A DNA stretch of 64,000 nt from an uncultured Acetatifactor sp. (GCA_910584235.1 CAJTZD010000006.1:27462-91461), one strand, 5' to 3'; counted from the first letter of the stretch, positions 42,143-51,599 are shown. Notes: generated by a model from the letters alone, not told the origin. Program-made: numbers and translations.

Positions 42143-42284
42143 TTTCACTCTCCATTCTTTCTTTTATGTCATTTCATGTTCTTTCTCATTCTTTTTCTTT
42201 CCCCTCAGATGCCCATTCACATCCCTTTTTACATCAGATGGTTTTTCTTTTGGCAAAGCTTTGCCCATGGCCGGCCCAGCGAGC

Positions 42285-43472
42285 CTAGCGGTAGGTCTCT
42301 CCCACAAACCGCCGCAGCGCTGCCAGCGAACGCTCCACCTTTTCCGTATCAATACAGTATGCCATGCGGAAATACCCGGGCGCGCCAAACGTGTCCCCGG
42401 GCACCAGCACCAGGTCGTACGCCAGCGCCTTGCGGCAGAATGCCTTGGCGTCCTCCTCCAGGGCCTTGGGGAAGATATAAAAAGTCCCGCCGGGCTTCAC
42501 GCAGGTAAAGCCCAGATCCGCAAGTTCCTTATACAGAATCTCCATGTTCGTCTCATAGACGCTTAAGTCCGCCGTCCGATCCAGCACCTTTGCCACCGCC
42601 AGCTGGATGATGGAGGGCGGGCAGTTGTGCCCGATGCCCCTGGAGATCTGGCCGCACATGTTGACCATGGTCTCGGCGTCCCCGCACCTGGGATTCACCG
42701 CCACATAGCCAATTCTCTCCCCGGGAATGGACAGGGATTTGGAGAAAGAATAGCACATGATGGTATTGTCATAAAACGCGGACACGCAAGGGGCTTCCAC
42801 GCCCCGGAACACGATCTCGCGGTAGGGTTCGTCCGATATCAGGTAGATCTCATGTCCGTATTCCGCAGACTTTTGGCGCAGCAGGTCTGAAAGTCTGCTC
42901 AAGGTCTTCCCGGAGTAAACCGTGCCCGAGGGGTTATTGGGCGTATTGACCAGCACTGCTTTGACTTTCTCAGTCAACATCTCCTCCAGCTTGTCAAAGC
43001 GTATCTGGAACCTTTCCGTGTCCGGCGGCACCACCTTTAACACCGCCCCTGTGAGATTTACATAAGGACCGTACTCCGGAAAGTAGGGGGCAAATGTGAG
43101 AATCTCGTCCCCGGGCTGCGTCACCAGGCGGAACGCGTGGGCCAGCGCTCCTGCAGCGCCGGAAGCCATGAAGATATGCTCCTTTCGGTAGGGCAGGCCG
43201 AAGCGTCTCTCCAGAGAGGCCGCAACCGCTTCCCTGACGCTGGTGATGCCAAGGCTGGGGCTGTAGCCGTGGAGCTCGCCCGTTCCTTTCTCTTTCAGCA
43301 TATGAATCATCTCGTCCGTAAATTCCCGGGGTACGGGAACGGATGGATTTCCCAGGCTGTAGTCAAACACATTCTCATATCCGATTTCCTGCCCCCTGGC
43401 CGTGGCGAACTCCGACAGTTCCCGGATGACAGACTTCCCCGACAGCATGTCTTTATATTTCTGAACCAGCAT
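42285..43472 (-). CDS. class I/II pyridoxal-phosphate aminotransferase (AspC-like)
   Basis: A 395-residue fold-type I aminotransferase. Cofactor-binding features are GAAGALAHAF, VNTPNNPSGTVYS, ISDEPYREIVF and the Schiff-base Lys in YSFSKSLSIPGERIGY. The start follows GGAAGACA. The substrate cannot be told from the sequence; relatives are annotated as aspartate or aromatic aminotransferases. Confidence 0.9.
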   Translation of the reverse strand: MLVQKYKDMLSGKSVIRELSEFATARGQEIGYENVFDYSLGNPSVPVPREFTDEMIHMLKEKGTGELHGYSPSLGITSVREAVAASLERRFGLPYRKEHIFMASGAAGALAHAFRLVTQPGDEILTFAPYFPEYGPYVNLTGAVLKVVPPDTERFQIRFDKLEEMLTEKVKAVLVNTPNNPSGTVYSGKTLSRLSDLLRQKSAEYGHEIYLISDEPYREIVFRGVEAPCVSAFYDNTIMCYSFSKSLSIPGERIGYVAVNPRCGDAETMVNMCGQISRGIGHNCPPSIIQLAVAKVLDRTADLSVYETNMEILYKELADLGFTCVKPGGTFYIFPKALEEDAKAFCRKALAYDLVLVPGDTFGAPGYFRMAYCIDTEKVERSLAALRRFVGETYR

Positions 43473-43573
43473 CGCATTGTCTTCCTTTCTCGGTTTGTTT
43501 TTCAAATTGTTTTCGGTTTGCTTTAGGTTTGTTCCTCAGTCATATTTTACCACATTTCCGTTTCTTTACAAGC

Positions 43574-43608
43574 AAAAAACGCAGCTGCTGCCCCGACAAC
43601 TGCGTTTT
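43574..43608 (-). terminator. intrinsic terminator of the ECF sigma/lipoprotein operon
   Basis: AAAACGCAG and CTGCGTTTT form a perfect 9-bp stem with a 15-base loop; on the minus strand TTTTTT follows. It lies 56 bases after the lipoprotein stop. Confidence 0.85.
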
Positions 43609-43663
43609 CACATATTCCTGTTTCTATCTCCCTGCTTCTATACTTCCATTCACGTATTTCTAT

Positions 43664-46180
43664 TTACATATTTTCGTTTACATATAGCTGCACGCGGTTC
43701 TGTATGACTTTTGCCACATCCTCTGGTTTTTTCTGCCCGCTGTAATAGGCAGGAGCCTCCTCATTAACGATTTTGATAATATCATTGTCTTCTGCCGAGA
43801 AGTATGGCTTTGCGTCTTTTACCAGCGCCAGTACGGCATCGATTTCCTCCTGAGTCAGGGCATGGAATTCAATCGTCCAGCCGTCATCATAGATCCGGGC
43901 TCCGAAGCCTCTCCCTGCCTCCTCCCATTTGCGGTCCGCTTCCAGCCTGTATTCGCTCATGATATCCATGATTTTTTTCAGGGACGGAAGTCCGTTGAGC
44001 TGCCAGCGTATGCTGTTAACCAGTTCCTCCGGCTCCATCTGCTCTGCCTCTTTTGGGTCCAGGATGCTTTCTATAAATTTCCATGCCCCTTCCTTGTACT
44101 GTGAACCGGACGTGATTCCGAATGCATTTCCCGGGAAAAGCAGCGTCCCGCCGCTGCCGTCCGCAGTGGGGAAGCCGCAGACTACCGCCTCCCCGAACAT
44201 CCCCTCATAGAATTGGAGGCTCCCCAAACCGTACAGATCCGCTATGGCGAACAGGACCTGTCCGTCATGGATTTTTCGGGGCAGGGAGTCCTCCTCCGGA
44301 ATGGCTTCCAGGGAATCCGGAAAGCGGTCCGCGAACTCCAATACGGCCTGAAACTGTGCTGAGTCAAACCGGCATTCGCCCGTTTCCCAGTCGATAAAGG
44401 TGTCCTGGTTGAACATCATGAGATACTGCATCATCTCGGTCTTCGTGACCTCCCCCACAGGCAATGCCCCGGGACTGCGTTTTGCAATCGCAAGGAGCCC
44501 CTCCAGGGTCAGGCCAGCTTCTCCTGCCAAAAGCGATCTGTCTCCTGCCATGGTCCGCAGCGTGAAGCTCTCCGGAATCCCTATTAATACATCGTCAACT
44601 TCATATGTGTCCAGTATCCCCTCCACAAAGTCCTCAGGCGCAAAGACTTGGGACTGCTCCAGATAAGGACGCAGATCTTCAAAAACTCCCTGCCGTTTGA
44701 GGCTTTCCACATTGACCCCGGACAGATCAATGAGATCCATGGGTTCCTTTGTCAATATGGCATTATATAAGTCCGTCAGGGAATCATAACTTTTCAGTTC
44801 CAGATGATACTGTTCCTGGCTTCTGTTGAACCTCACGGCCAGGGCGGTGAGGCTGCTTCCTCCGTCCACGGCGGCAAGTACCATGTTCTTGCGCGGGACT
44901 ACATCCTCTGCTTTTGTTTTGCGCAGGAGCACTATCCCCCTGTCATCATTTTCCCAGTCCTCCATTGTGGCATAATATCGTCCGTCCTCTAAGAGATTTA
45001 AACTCTCTACAAAGTATCCGTTGATATCGCTGTCCGCCCAAGCGAACAACTTTTCCGGCGCTTTCCCGGAGCTGCCGCTGCCGGCGTGGAAAACATAGCC
45101 ATAGACATATGTTTCGTCATAGAGCAGGAGGTCATATTTTCCTGTCATTCCCGATGTGTCTTCCGGCTGCCCGGCCAGGCCTCCTGCTGCTTTCTCTGCC
45201 TGGCCGTCAGCAGTTCCGGGCGCTCCGGCCGGCAAATCGCCGTTTGGCACCGCGGAACTCCCTGCCTGGCTGCCGTAAGTTCCGTTTGGCCCGGTCAGGT
45301 CTTTTGTCTGGCCGGCCGAGGCCCCATCTGTCCGCCTTACCCGGCACAGTCCTTTGATATTCGGAAAATCATCAGCCGCCTCCGCAAGCCTTTTCCCCTC
45401 AAAGTCTATCTCCAGCATCGTGCAGTGATCCGGATCCTCCCCTTTGCCGATGCAGACATAAAGCCCGCCGTCCTCCCCCTCTGCCGTCCCTTTGACCCGG
45501 ACAGTCTCCACAGTGTCAAAAGACAGCCTGCCCTGATAATCTCCCTCCTCTGCATACAGCCAAATCCCCGCTTCCCCGTCTTCGGCATATTCGCTGGTAA
45601 AGACATAAATCCGCCCTTGTCCGTCAACGGTCATATCTCCGACAAAACTCCCTCTCCCCATCTCCTGCGTGATATCCCGGACGGCAAGATTCTTCCCCTC
45701 CGCATCGAACTTGCAAAGATAGCGGTTTAGCTGGCTGTAGTCGGCGGAATAGGCATTTACGATGAGCCATACGCTGTAATCCGGGCAGAACGCAAAAGAG
45801 CATATCTCCAGATTCTTCTCCTCCACCGTCCATTGGATGGAAATCCGGGTCAGTTCTCTGTCAGCCAGGGAATACCGGCAGAACATCTGCGGCTCTCCCT
45901 CCGCTTCCCCGTTCATGGAAATATAGCAGACGGTATCCCCTATCAGCTGCATGTCCTCATAGCTGGCTCTGTTGTCCCTCACTGTAATGATCTCGGGCAC
46001 ATAAACCCATTCTTTCCCAGGTGCGGCGGTGCCGCTGACATTTGCACCGCTGACGCTTGATTCGTCATAGTCAGCGGGGACAGTTTCTTTCCGGCATGCC
46101 GTCAGGAACAGGGCCAGGCATATCGCAAAGAAACATAGAATGCTCCTATTCATCTTCTTTCTGTTTTTCATCTTTTTCAT
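43664..46180 (-). CDS. large lipoprotein: propeller-like N-terminal domain fused to a solute-binding domain
   Basis: The ATG at 46180 (AGAAGAGAGA before it) gives 838 residues. Signal and lipobox: ILCFFAICLALFLTAC, lipidated Cys about residue 31. Residues about 60-330 look like repeated beta blades (aromatic W-x-Y/V patterns, DGQGRIYVFT, GGLYVCIGKGED). A Gly/Ala/Pro linker follows. Residues about 430-830 resemble an SBP_bac_1 domain (AVRFNRSQEQYHLELKSYDSL, LLFPGNAFGITSGSQYKEGAWKFIESIL). There is no permease next door, so it may sense rather than import. It is the last gene of an ECF sigma/anti-sigma operon. Confidence 0.75.
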   Translation of the reverse strand: MKKMKNRKKMNRSILCFFAICLALFLTACRKETVPADYDESSVSGANVSGTAAPGKEWVYVPEIITVRDNRASYEDMQLIGDTVCYISMNGEAEGEPQMFCRYSLADRELTRISIQWTVEEKNLEICSFAFCPDYSVWLIVNAYSADYSQLNRYLCKFDAEGKNLAVRDITQEMGRGSFVGDMTVDGQGRIYVFTSEYAEDGEAGIWLYAEEGDYQGRLSFDTVETVRVKGTAEGEDGGLYVCIGKGEDPDHCTMLEIDFEGKRLAEAADDFPNIKGLCRVRRTDGASAGQTKDLTGPNGTYGSQAGSSAVPNGDLPAGAPGTADGQAEKAAGGLAGQPEDTSGMTGKYDLLLYDETYVYGYVFHAGSGSSGKAPEKLFAWADSDINGYFVESLNLLEDGRYYATMEDWENDDRGIVLLRKTKAEDVVPRKNMVLAAVDGGSSLTALAVRFNRSQEQYHLELKSYDSLTDLYNAILTKEPMDLIDLSGVNVESLKRQGVFEDLRPYLEQSQVFAPEDFVEGILDTYEVDDVLIGIPESFTLRTMAGDRSLLAGEAGLTLEGLLAIAKRSPGALPVGEVTKTEMMQYLMMFNQDTFIDWETGECRFDSAQFQAVLEFADRFPDSLEAIPEEDSLPRKIHDGQVLFAIADLYGLGSLQFYEGMFGEAVVCGFPTADGSGGTLLFPGNAFGITSGSQYKEGAWKFIESILDPKEAEQMEPEELVNSIRWQLNGLPSLKKIMDIMSEYRLEADRKWEEAGRGFGARIYDDGWTIEFHALTQEEIDAVLALVKDAKPYFSAEDNDIIKIVNEEAPAYYSGQKKPEDVAKVIQNRVQLYVNENM

Positions 46181-46213
46181 TCTCTCTTCTCTCACTCTGC
46201 GCTCCTCTTATCA

Positions 46214-47188
46214 CTATTCATCCAGAATATTCCTCGCATAAGGCAGGTTTTCCCCCGCTTCCAGAATGCTCCCGTCCGCGGCATCAATCCTGCAGACGTA
46301 AGGGACTCCGCCTTTTGCAGGCTGCAGTACGATGATATATGCCACATCTGATTTATGGGCGTAGTCCGTTTTCGATATGTCCTCCAAATACACATAACTG
46401 TATTTCGTCCCTTTCGCCTGTACTCCCAGCTGGGATTTCATCCGGGCCGCCGCTATTGTCTCGGCCTCTTCTCTGCCGATGCCGCCCTCCTCTGCCACCC
46501 GGCGCTTTAGCTCCTCCTGCCTTGCCTGCTGTTCCCTGCACGCCTCCTGGCCTGCCGGAGTCCGGGCAAGGGCATAGTTCCTTACCTTGTTGAAATCAAT
46601 CATCTGCAGCAGTTCCTCGTCCGTCATCTCCCGTTCAGGCAGATTGAAGTATCCTGTCTGGATGACATAGCATAAAATTCCCTCCGGCATCTCCTCCCCG
46701 CGCTCCACCAGGCAAATCGTCCTCTCCGGGAATATGCCGTCGCCATAGGCTTGCAGGAGAGTTTTCCACCGGGCGTTCTCGCTGTCCGAAAACTCCCTGG
46801 AAAAGCTATCCGCCTCCGCCTCTCGCTCGTATACTATGCGAACGATGTCTTTCAGCTCCGCCTCTGGAATCTTCTCCATCCGCGCTGCCACGAAGCTGCG
46901 GACGACCCCCTGTACCGGAATGCCCACGATTCCTGCTGTCAGCACAATGACCGCCGCTGCCGCCGCCTTTTTCATCCAGAAAGTCTTTTCTTTTCCGGGC
47001 AGGTTTTCTTTCTGATTTCTTTTCCATTTTCCCTTCTGCATTCTAATTCTGCCGCTCCCCACGGAACGCTCCTTTTCTATGAAACGTTTCGCTTCCATCC
47101 GGTCCTGAATGTTTTGGATGATCTGCTCCTGCATTTCCTCCGGCATGTGAATCTGTTCCATGGTTTCCTTTACCCTGATTCCGCTCAT
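46214..47188 (-). CDS. membrane protein, probable anti-sigma factor
   Basis: The ATG at 47188 follows GAAAGGG and gives 324 residues. The cytoplasmic front (about 1-80, highly charged, with HMPEEMQEQIIQNIQDRMEA) resembles the helical sigma-binding part of clostridial anti-sigma factors. One membrane segment (AAAAAVIVLTAGIVGIPV) leads to an external Glu/Arg-rich domain with a final PepSY-like stretch (YVCRIDAADGSILEAGENL). It sits 135 bases after the ECF sigma gene and 33 before the lipoprotein gene. Role by position and topology; no named family recognised. Confidence 0.65.
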   Translation of the reverse strand: MSGIRVKETMEQIHMPEEMQEQIIQNIQDRMEAKRFIEKERSVGSGRIRMQKGKWKRNQKENLPGKEKTFWMKKAAAAAVIVLTAGIVGIPVQGVVRSFVAARMEKIPEAELKDIVRIVYEREAEADSFSREFSDSENARWKTLLQAYGDGIFPERTICLVERGEEMPEGILCYVIQTGYFNLPEREMTDEELLQMIDFNKVRNYALARTPAGQEACREQQARQEELKRRVAEEGGIGREEAETIAAARMKSQLGVQAKGTKYSYVYLEDISKTDYAHKSDVAYIIVLQPAKGGVPYVCRIDAADGSILEAGENLPYARNILDE

Positions 47189-47323
47189 CCGCCATACCCT
47201 TTCTTTCATTTATACTAACGGCCGCCAGCATTTGCCATGGAATGCTCTTCTTCCATTGTCACCCGACTCCCCAGCGTCAGATGCTGTAAACCTATGGCAA
47301 ACTTTACCGCTGTTCCTGACATT

Positions 47324-47791
47324 TTAGCCGGACTTCCATGTCAGCCGCATCTGTTCCCTGGCCCGGCACAGCCGCATCTTCACCGCGCCCTCCGAGATGC
47401 CAAGGATGTCCGCTATCTCCCGCACCTGGTATCCCTCCACATAATGCAGATATATGACAGTCTTCTGCTTCACGGGCAGCTCCAGAAGTTCCCGCAGCGT
47501 CTCCTTGTGCTCCGGCGCTGCGAGGCAGTTCTCCAGATCATCGATGCAGACCTTTGGGTGCCGGAGCCGGAAACGTATCATATCCCGGCAGATATTGGTG
47601 GCCACCCGGATCAGCCAGGCCTTTTCGTGCTCTTCCTCACGGAATTCGGGCTTCTTTTCCAGATACCGGCAGAAAGTGTCCTGGATGGCATCCTGGGCGT
47701 CCTGCTCATTGCAGAGCATGACAATGCATATTCTGTAGAGCATGTCGCTATACTTCACGACCGCTTCCCTTATGTCCCTCTCAGCGTCCAT
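47324..47791 (-). CDS. ECF RNA polymerase sigma factor
   Basis: A 155-residue sigma factor. Region 2: YSDMLYRICIVMLCNEQDAQDAIQDTFCRYL; region 4: LPVKQKTVIYLHYVEGYQVREIADILGISEGAVKMRL (both in part), a clear helix-turn-helix. The ribosome site GGGAGG is good. It should direct transcription of its own three-gene operon and others, with the next gene as its membrane-bound inhibitor. Confidence 0.93.
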   Translation of the reverse strand: MDAERDIREAVVKYSDMLYRICIVMLCNEQDAQDAIQDTFCRYLEKKPEFREEEHEKAWLIRVATNICRDMIRFRLRHPKVCIDDLENCLAAPEHKETLRELLELPVKQKTVIYLHYVEGYQVREIADILGISEGAVKMRLCRAREQMRLTWKSG

Positions 47792-47862
47792 TTATCTACC
47801 TCCCTGTCATATACACGCATGAAAAGGGGAAAAGGTAACATCCCCATTCTATCCTGGCGACA

Positions 47863-47915
47863 AAAAAACAGGATCGACTTTCGCTTTTGCAGCGGATAAG
47901 TCTGCCCTGTTTTTT
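47863..47915 (-). terminator. intrinsic terminator of glpK
   Basis: AAAAAACAGG and CCTGTTTTTT form a 10-bp stem around a 33-base loop, 75 bases downstream of the glpK stop on the minus strand; the T-run is in the arm. Confidence 0.6.
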
Positions 47916-47989
47916 CGTTTTTATAACCCCCCATGGCATGTCTTGCCGCCTGGGGGAACAGCTTTTTTCACAGATGCCAGGTTCCCATG

Positions 47990-49483
47990 TCAGTCCTCTG
48001 CCCAGACAAGGGCGCATTTCACGGCGCGTTTCCAGCCCTTCAGCAGCTGCTCACGCCTCCCGTCTTCCATGGCAGGCTCAAATACCCTGCCCACCTGCCA
48101 GTTCTCCCGGATTTCCTCCCTGTCCCTCCAGTATCCCACTGCCAGGCCTGCCAGATAAGCGGCCCCGAGAGCCGTGGTCTCGATGCACTCAGGCCTGTGG
48201 ACCGGCGTGTCCACAATATCCGCCTGGAACTGCATCAGAAAGTCGTTGGCGCTGGCTCCGCCGTCCACTTTCAGGCCTTTCAGGCGGATGCCGCTGTCCT
48301 GCTCCATGGCACGAAGCACGTCCGCTGTCTGATAGGCGATGGATTCCAGCGCGGCCCGGATGAAATGCTCCTTGGTGCAGCCTCTGGTCAGCCCCACCAC
48401 AGTGCCCCTGGCATACTGGTTCCAGTAGGGAGCTCCCAGTCCAGCAAAGGCAGGCACCAGATAGACGCCTGCGGTGTCTTCCACGGCTTCGCAGTATTGT
48501 TCCGACTGGGCGGCATTTTTGATCATGCGCATGCTGTCCCGCAGCCACTGAACCCCCGCTCCTGCCACGAACACGCTGCCCTCCAGAGCATACTCCGGCT
48601 CGTTGCTGGTTCCGGCCGCAATGGTGGTGAGCAGCCCGGACCGGGAAGCGATGGCTTCCTTTCCTGTATTCATCAGCAAAAAGCAGCCTGTTCCATAAGT
48701 ATTCTTCACCTCGCCCCGCTCAAAGCAGCACTGGCCGAACAAAGCCGCCTGCTGATCCCCGGCAGCGCCGGAAATGGGAATCTGTCCGCCCAGTACAGAG
48801 GCCTCCGTATGCCCGTAGATACAGCTGGAGGGCCGCACCTGGGGCAGGATCTGCTCCGGAATGCCAAACCGCTCCATAATCTCCTTGTCCCAGACCAGTT
48901 TGTGGATATCGAACAGCATGGTGCGGGAAGCATTGGTGTAATCCGTCACATGCACCGCGCCCTTGGTAAGGTTCCAGATAAGCCATGTGTCCACCGTACC
49001 GAACAGTAGCTCGCCTTTTTCTGCCTTTTCCCTGGCCCCGGGCACATTTTCCAGAATCCATGCTATCTTGGAGGCGCTGAAATAGGCATCCGGCACCAGC
49101 CCTGTCTTTTCCCGGATTTTTTGGTCAAAGCCGTCCTTTTTCAGTTCCTCAATCATGTCCGAGGTCCGGCGGCACTGCCATACAATGGCATTGTAAACAG
49201 GCTCCCCGGTATCTTTGTCCCATAGAATTGTAGTCTCTCTTTGGTTGGTGATGCCGATGGCTGCTATCTGCTCTGCGCCCGCGCCGGCCATAGCCATGCA
49301 TTCCGTGGCCACGGACAGCTGGGAAGACCAGATTTCCTTTGGATTGTGCTCCACCCAGCCGGGCTTTGGGTAGATCTGTGTGAACTCTTTCTGGGACATG
49401 GAGCAGATGGTGCCTGCTTTGTCGAACAGAATGCACCTGGAGCTTGTGGTGCCCTGATCTAAAGCCAAGATGTACTTTTGCAT
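47990..49483 (-). CDS. glpK: glycerol kinase
   Basis: FGGY-family kinase of 497 residues converting glycerol to glycerol 3-phosphate. Marks: YILALDQGTTSSRCILFD, GWVEHNPKEIW, ITNQRETTILWDKDTGEPVYNAIVWQ and KVDGGASANDFLMQFQADI (in part). The ATG at 49483 follows AAAGGAGAG. No glycerol facilitator or dehydrogenase is adjacent. The upstream region is unusual: its predicted promoter runs into a palindromic 39-bp repeat array that would be in the message leader. Confidence 0.96.
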   Translation of the reverse strand: MQKYILALDQGTTSSRCILFDKAGTICSMSQKEFTQIYPKPGWVEHNPKEIWSSQLSVATECMAMAGAGAEQIAAIGITNQRETTILWDKDTGEPVYNAIVWQCRRTSDMIEELKKDGFDQKIREKTGLVPDAYFSASKIAWILENVPGAREKAEKGELLFGTVDTWLIWNLTKGAVHVTDYTNASRTMLFDIHKLVWDKEIMERFGIPEQILPQVRPSSCIYGHTEASVLGGQIPISGAAGDQQAALFGQCCFERGEVKNTYGTGCFLLMNTGKEAIASRSGLLTTIAAGTSNEPEYALEGSVFVAGAGVQWLRDSMRMIKNAAQSEQYCEAVEDTAGVYLVPAFAGLGAPYWNQYARGTVVGLTRGCTKEHFIRAALESIAYQTADVLRAMEQDSGIRLKGLKVDGGASANDFLMQFQADIVDTPVHRPECIETTALGAAYLAGLAVGYWRDREEIRENWQVGRVFEPAMEDGRREQLLKGWKRAVKCALVWAED

Positions 49484-49523
49484 ATGCGCTCTCCTTTCCG
49501 CGACTGCCGAAAGCTGCATTGTG

Positions 49524-49671
49524 GATATAGAATCGTCTCTTCGATTCTATTGTAGTATTTTGATAATAGAATCATGTTTTTGATTCTATTATAGCATTTT
49601 GATAATAGAATCATATTTTTGATTCTATTATAGTATTTTGATAATAGAATCATGTTTTTGATTCTATTATA
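49524..49671. repeat. palindromic 39-bp tandem repeat array in the glpK leader
   Basis: Three full units at 49543-49581, 49582-49620 and 49621-49659 differ at only a few bases; partial units flank them. Each unit holds GATTCTATTAT and its complement ATAATAGAATC, so hairpins can form either within a unit (9-base loop) or across a unit border (6-base loop). The array is about three-quarters A+T in a GC-rich genome. It begins at the -10 of the glpK promoter, so it would be transcribed as a row of identical hairpins. Confidence 0.9.
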
Positions 49672-49694
49672 CACAAAAGCTGTCCTTTCTTCAA
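49666..49694 (-). promoter_or_regulatory. predicted glpK promoter overlapping the repeat array
   Basis: TTGAAG (49689-49694), 17 bases, TATAAT (49666-49671) on the minus strand. The -10 is part of the first repeat half-site (TATAATAGAATC), so a protein bound to the repeats would cover the promoter. Confidence 0.65.
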
Positions 49695-49702
49695 CCGAAA
49701 AT

Positions 49703-49735
49703 GCCGGCAGGAAAAGGCATTCTTCTCCTGTCGGC
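49703..49735 (-). terminator. probable terminator behind the Rpn-type gene
   Basis: GCCGGCAGGA pairs with TCCTGTCGGC (10 bp, one G-T type pair) with a 13-base loop. On the minus strand ATTTT follows, then the glpK promoter. It would insulate glpK from the upstream gene. Confidence 0.5.
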
Positions 49736-49852
49736 CTAAAGGGCTCGCAATGATCACAATTTATTGGTGGGAATCGGCGGCATTTTGCTCCCGGCATGCT
49801 TTCAGGCATCCAGGCCATGTCATGGTCTTTTTGCTGCTTATCAGTGGCTGGG

Positions 49853-50722
49853 TTACTTTTTCAGGCGTTCCAGTTCAGCTTTGAGAGCTTCTATGACCGA
49901 GTCTTTCTCCGAAAGTTGCTCGGCCTGTCAGGCTATCGTTTCCTCATTCCGGGCTATCGTTCCCTCCTGACACGCAATGAGGCTCTCCCTCTCTGCAATG
50001 ATGCCCGCCTGTTTTTCCATATAGATCTCCATGTCGCGCTGGTTGCGATAGTAATCCTCTCTGGCCTCGCACTGGAGACGGATTTTGTCCTCCTGGCTCA
50101 GCTTCCAGACGGTATTCGCTGCTTTCGCGATATTTTCATCTCTCTGTGCAATCATCTCGATTTCCTCCCATGTGGCCGCCTTGAAGAATGCTGCCCAGCA
50201 GTCTATGCGGTGCTGCATGTCCTCCTCTGTGGCTAAATCTATATGAGTCAAGTCTACCAAAGAAAGCTGCAGTTTGTCACTATATATCATATGATTTTTT
50301 ACATTCATCAGCCGATGGGTGGCATAGAATTCCGGAAATTTCGGAAATAGGGTAAAATCCAGCAGTCCGATATGGACAACCGGCTTTACCCTTTGACAGC
50401 CCTCACCCGGATTCAGATTGTCAAAGGCACGGCAGAGATAGCTCAGGGAACGTTCCGGCCAGTTATGCTGGTTGATGACCTGCAGTTCAAGGTTAATTAT
50501 CGCTCTATCGTCAAGCAGTACTTTGATGTCCAGGATAAACTCCTTGTCCCCAACGGATGTGCCAAGTTCAATCGGGTTAATAACTACGGCGGATTTCACC
50601 TGTCCTGCATCCAGCTTCAAAAGGGCGCAGACAAACCCCTTAAGCGCCTCATTGTCCTCCTGAAAAAGCGCGTGGAACAGGTAATCATTGGTCATTCGGA
50701 TCGCGACAGACCCTTTGGCCAT
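49853..50722 (-). pseudogene. Rpn family PD-(D/E)XK nuclease/transposase, interrupted by an in-frame stop near the C-terminus
   Basis: From ATG 50722 the reading gives VAIRMTNDYLFHALFQEDNEALKGFVCALLKLD (in part), IELGTSVGDKEFILDIKVLLDD and INLELQVINQHNWPERSLSYLCRAFD, the PD-(D/E)XK core of the Rpn/transposase_31 family (Asp in LDIKV, Glu-x-Gln in NLELQV). A TGA at 49928-49930 ends the frame, but the same frame then continues 24 codons (QAEQLSEKDSVIEALKAELE...) to TAA at 49853. That is the usual helical C-terminal end. CGA to TGA is the simplest explanation. The catalytic core is intact, so a shortened protein may still work. The start has a poor ribosome site and overlaps the GNAT gene. Confidence 0.75.
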
Positions 50723-51323
50723 ACCCAGGAAATCCGGACGTCCTACAGGGCCGTCGCCGTATCTTCCCCGCCAGCGGCCGGGGCAGAACCTCCTTATAGA
50801 TGGCATGGTACTGCTCAAATGTAAGTTCACTGCCGAAAGTGAGCACTTCCATCTCCACCCCGAACAGCACCACCTCATAGTCCATAGGCACCATGCCGTT
50901 TTTAAGATAAAAAGCTTTCCTGCGCAACCGGTTATCCGCGCCGCCCATACAGCCGTTCCCTGCCATAGCCGTCTTTGTCTCATCCGCTCCGCCAAGCCCC
51001 AGCGTGCTCTCGATTTCCACTACAATTCTTTCTTCTCCATACCGCTCCCGCAGTTCCTGCAGGGTCCGGCTCCCCACCCCGGTTCCCTGACTGTCAGGGG
51101 CAATGGCAAGATAGTCCAGCAATGCCCTCCCTCCGGACAGCATCATGATGACCAGTCCGCAGAAGCGCCCTTTCCCATCCTCAATGGAAAGGACATCAAA
51201 AAATCCTTTTTTCCGCTTCTTCATGATGAACCCAAAGGGCTTCTTCTCCGACCTGGGAAAGGATGCCTCGTACAGCCTCCTGACCTCTTCCAGCCGGTTT
51301 GCTTCCACCGCGTCTCTAAGCAT
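50685..51323 (-). CDS. GNAT family N-acetyltransferase
   Basis: A 212-residue protein. Acetyl-CoA-binding signature is DYLAIAPDSQGTGVGSRTLQELRERYGE; the fold continues with VVEIES and RRKAFYLKNGMVPMDYEVVLFG. The start follows GGGAGGCAGG. About 20 C-terminal residues overlap the Rpn-type gene in another frame and look unlike family ends, so the original stop may have been lost when the Rpn gene came in. Substrate unknown. Confidence 0.85.
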   Translation of the reverse strand: MLRDAVEANRLEEVRRLYEASFPRSEKKPFGFIMKKRKKGFFDVLSIEDGKGRFCGLVIMMLSGGRALLDYLAIAPDSQGTGVGSRTLQELRERYGEERIVVEIESTLGLGGADETKTAMAGNGCMGGADNRLRRKAFYLKNGMVPMDYEVVLFGVEMEVLTFGSELTFEQYHAIYKEVLPRPLAGKIRRRPCRTSGFPGYGQRVCRDPNDQ

Positions 51324-51599
51324 AATCCTGCCTCCCAGCCATACTCACGAGCGATAAAGTTTGCCACCAGTTCGCAGTGCCTGCTTCCCGCGAGTCAGAT
51401 CACAATGGAAAAAGAGCATTCCATTGCAAATTTTGTGACCGTCAGTATAAATTGTGTCCCAACTCTTCTCTCATGGCCACAACTCCGTAGTATCCACTGC
51501 GGCATGTCTCTCCCGACACCGGGTATTCCGTCTTTCCGGAGGACAGCACCGTCATTTCGTCTGTGCCAAATCCGTTGCGCACATATCCTGTGCAGGAAA

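Noticed and set aside
49524..49671. CRISPR array
   Set aside because: Units are head-to-tail with no unique spacers, and no cas gene is near.
49459..49818. A 119-codon frame with 13-residue repeats (NRIKNMILLSKYY) through the glpK leader
   Set aside because: The repeat unit is 39 bp, divisible by three, so any frame through it stays open; the frame overlaps the glpK start and has no ribosome site. The DNA palindromes explain the pattern.
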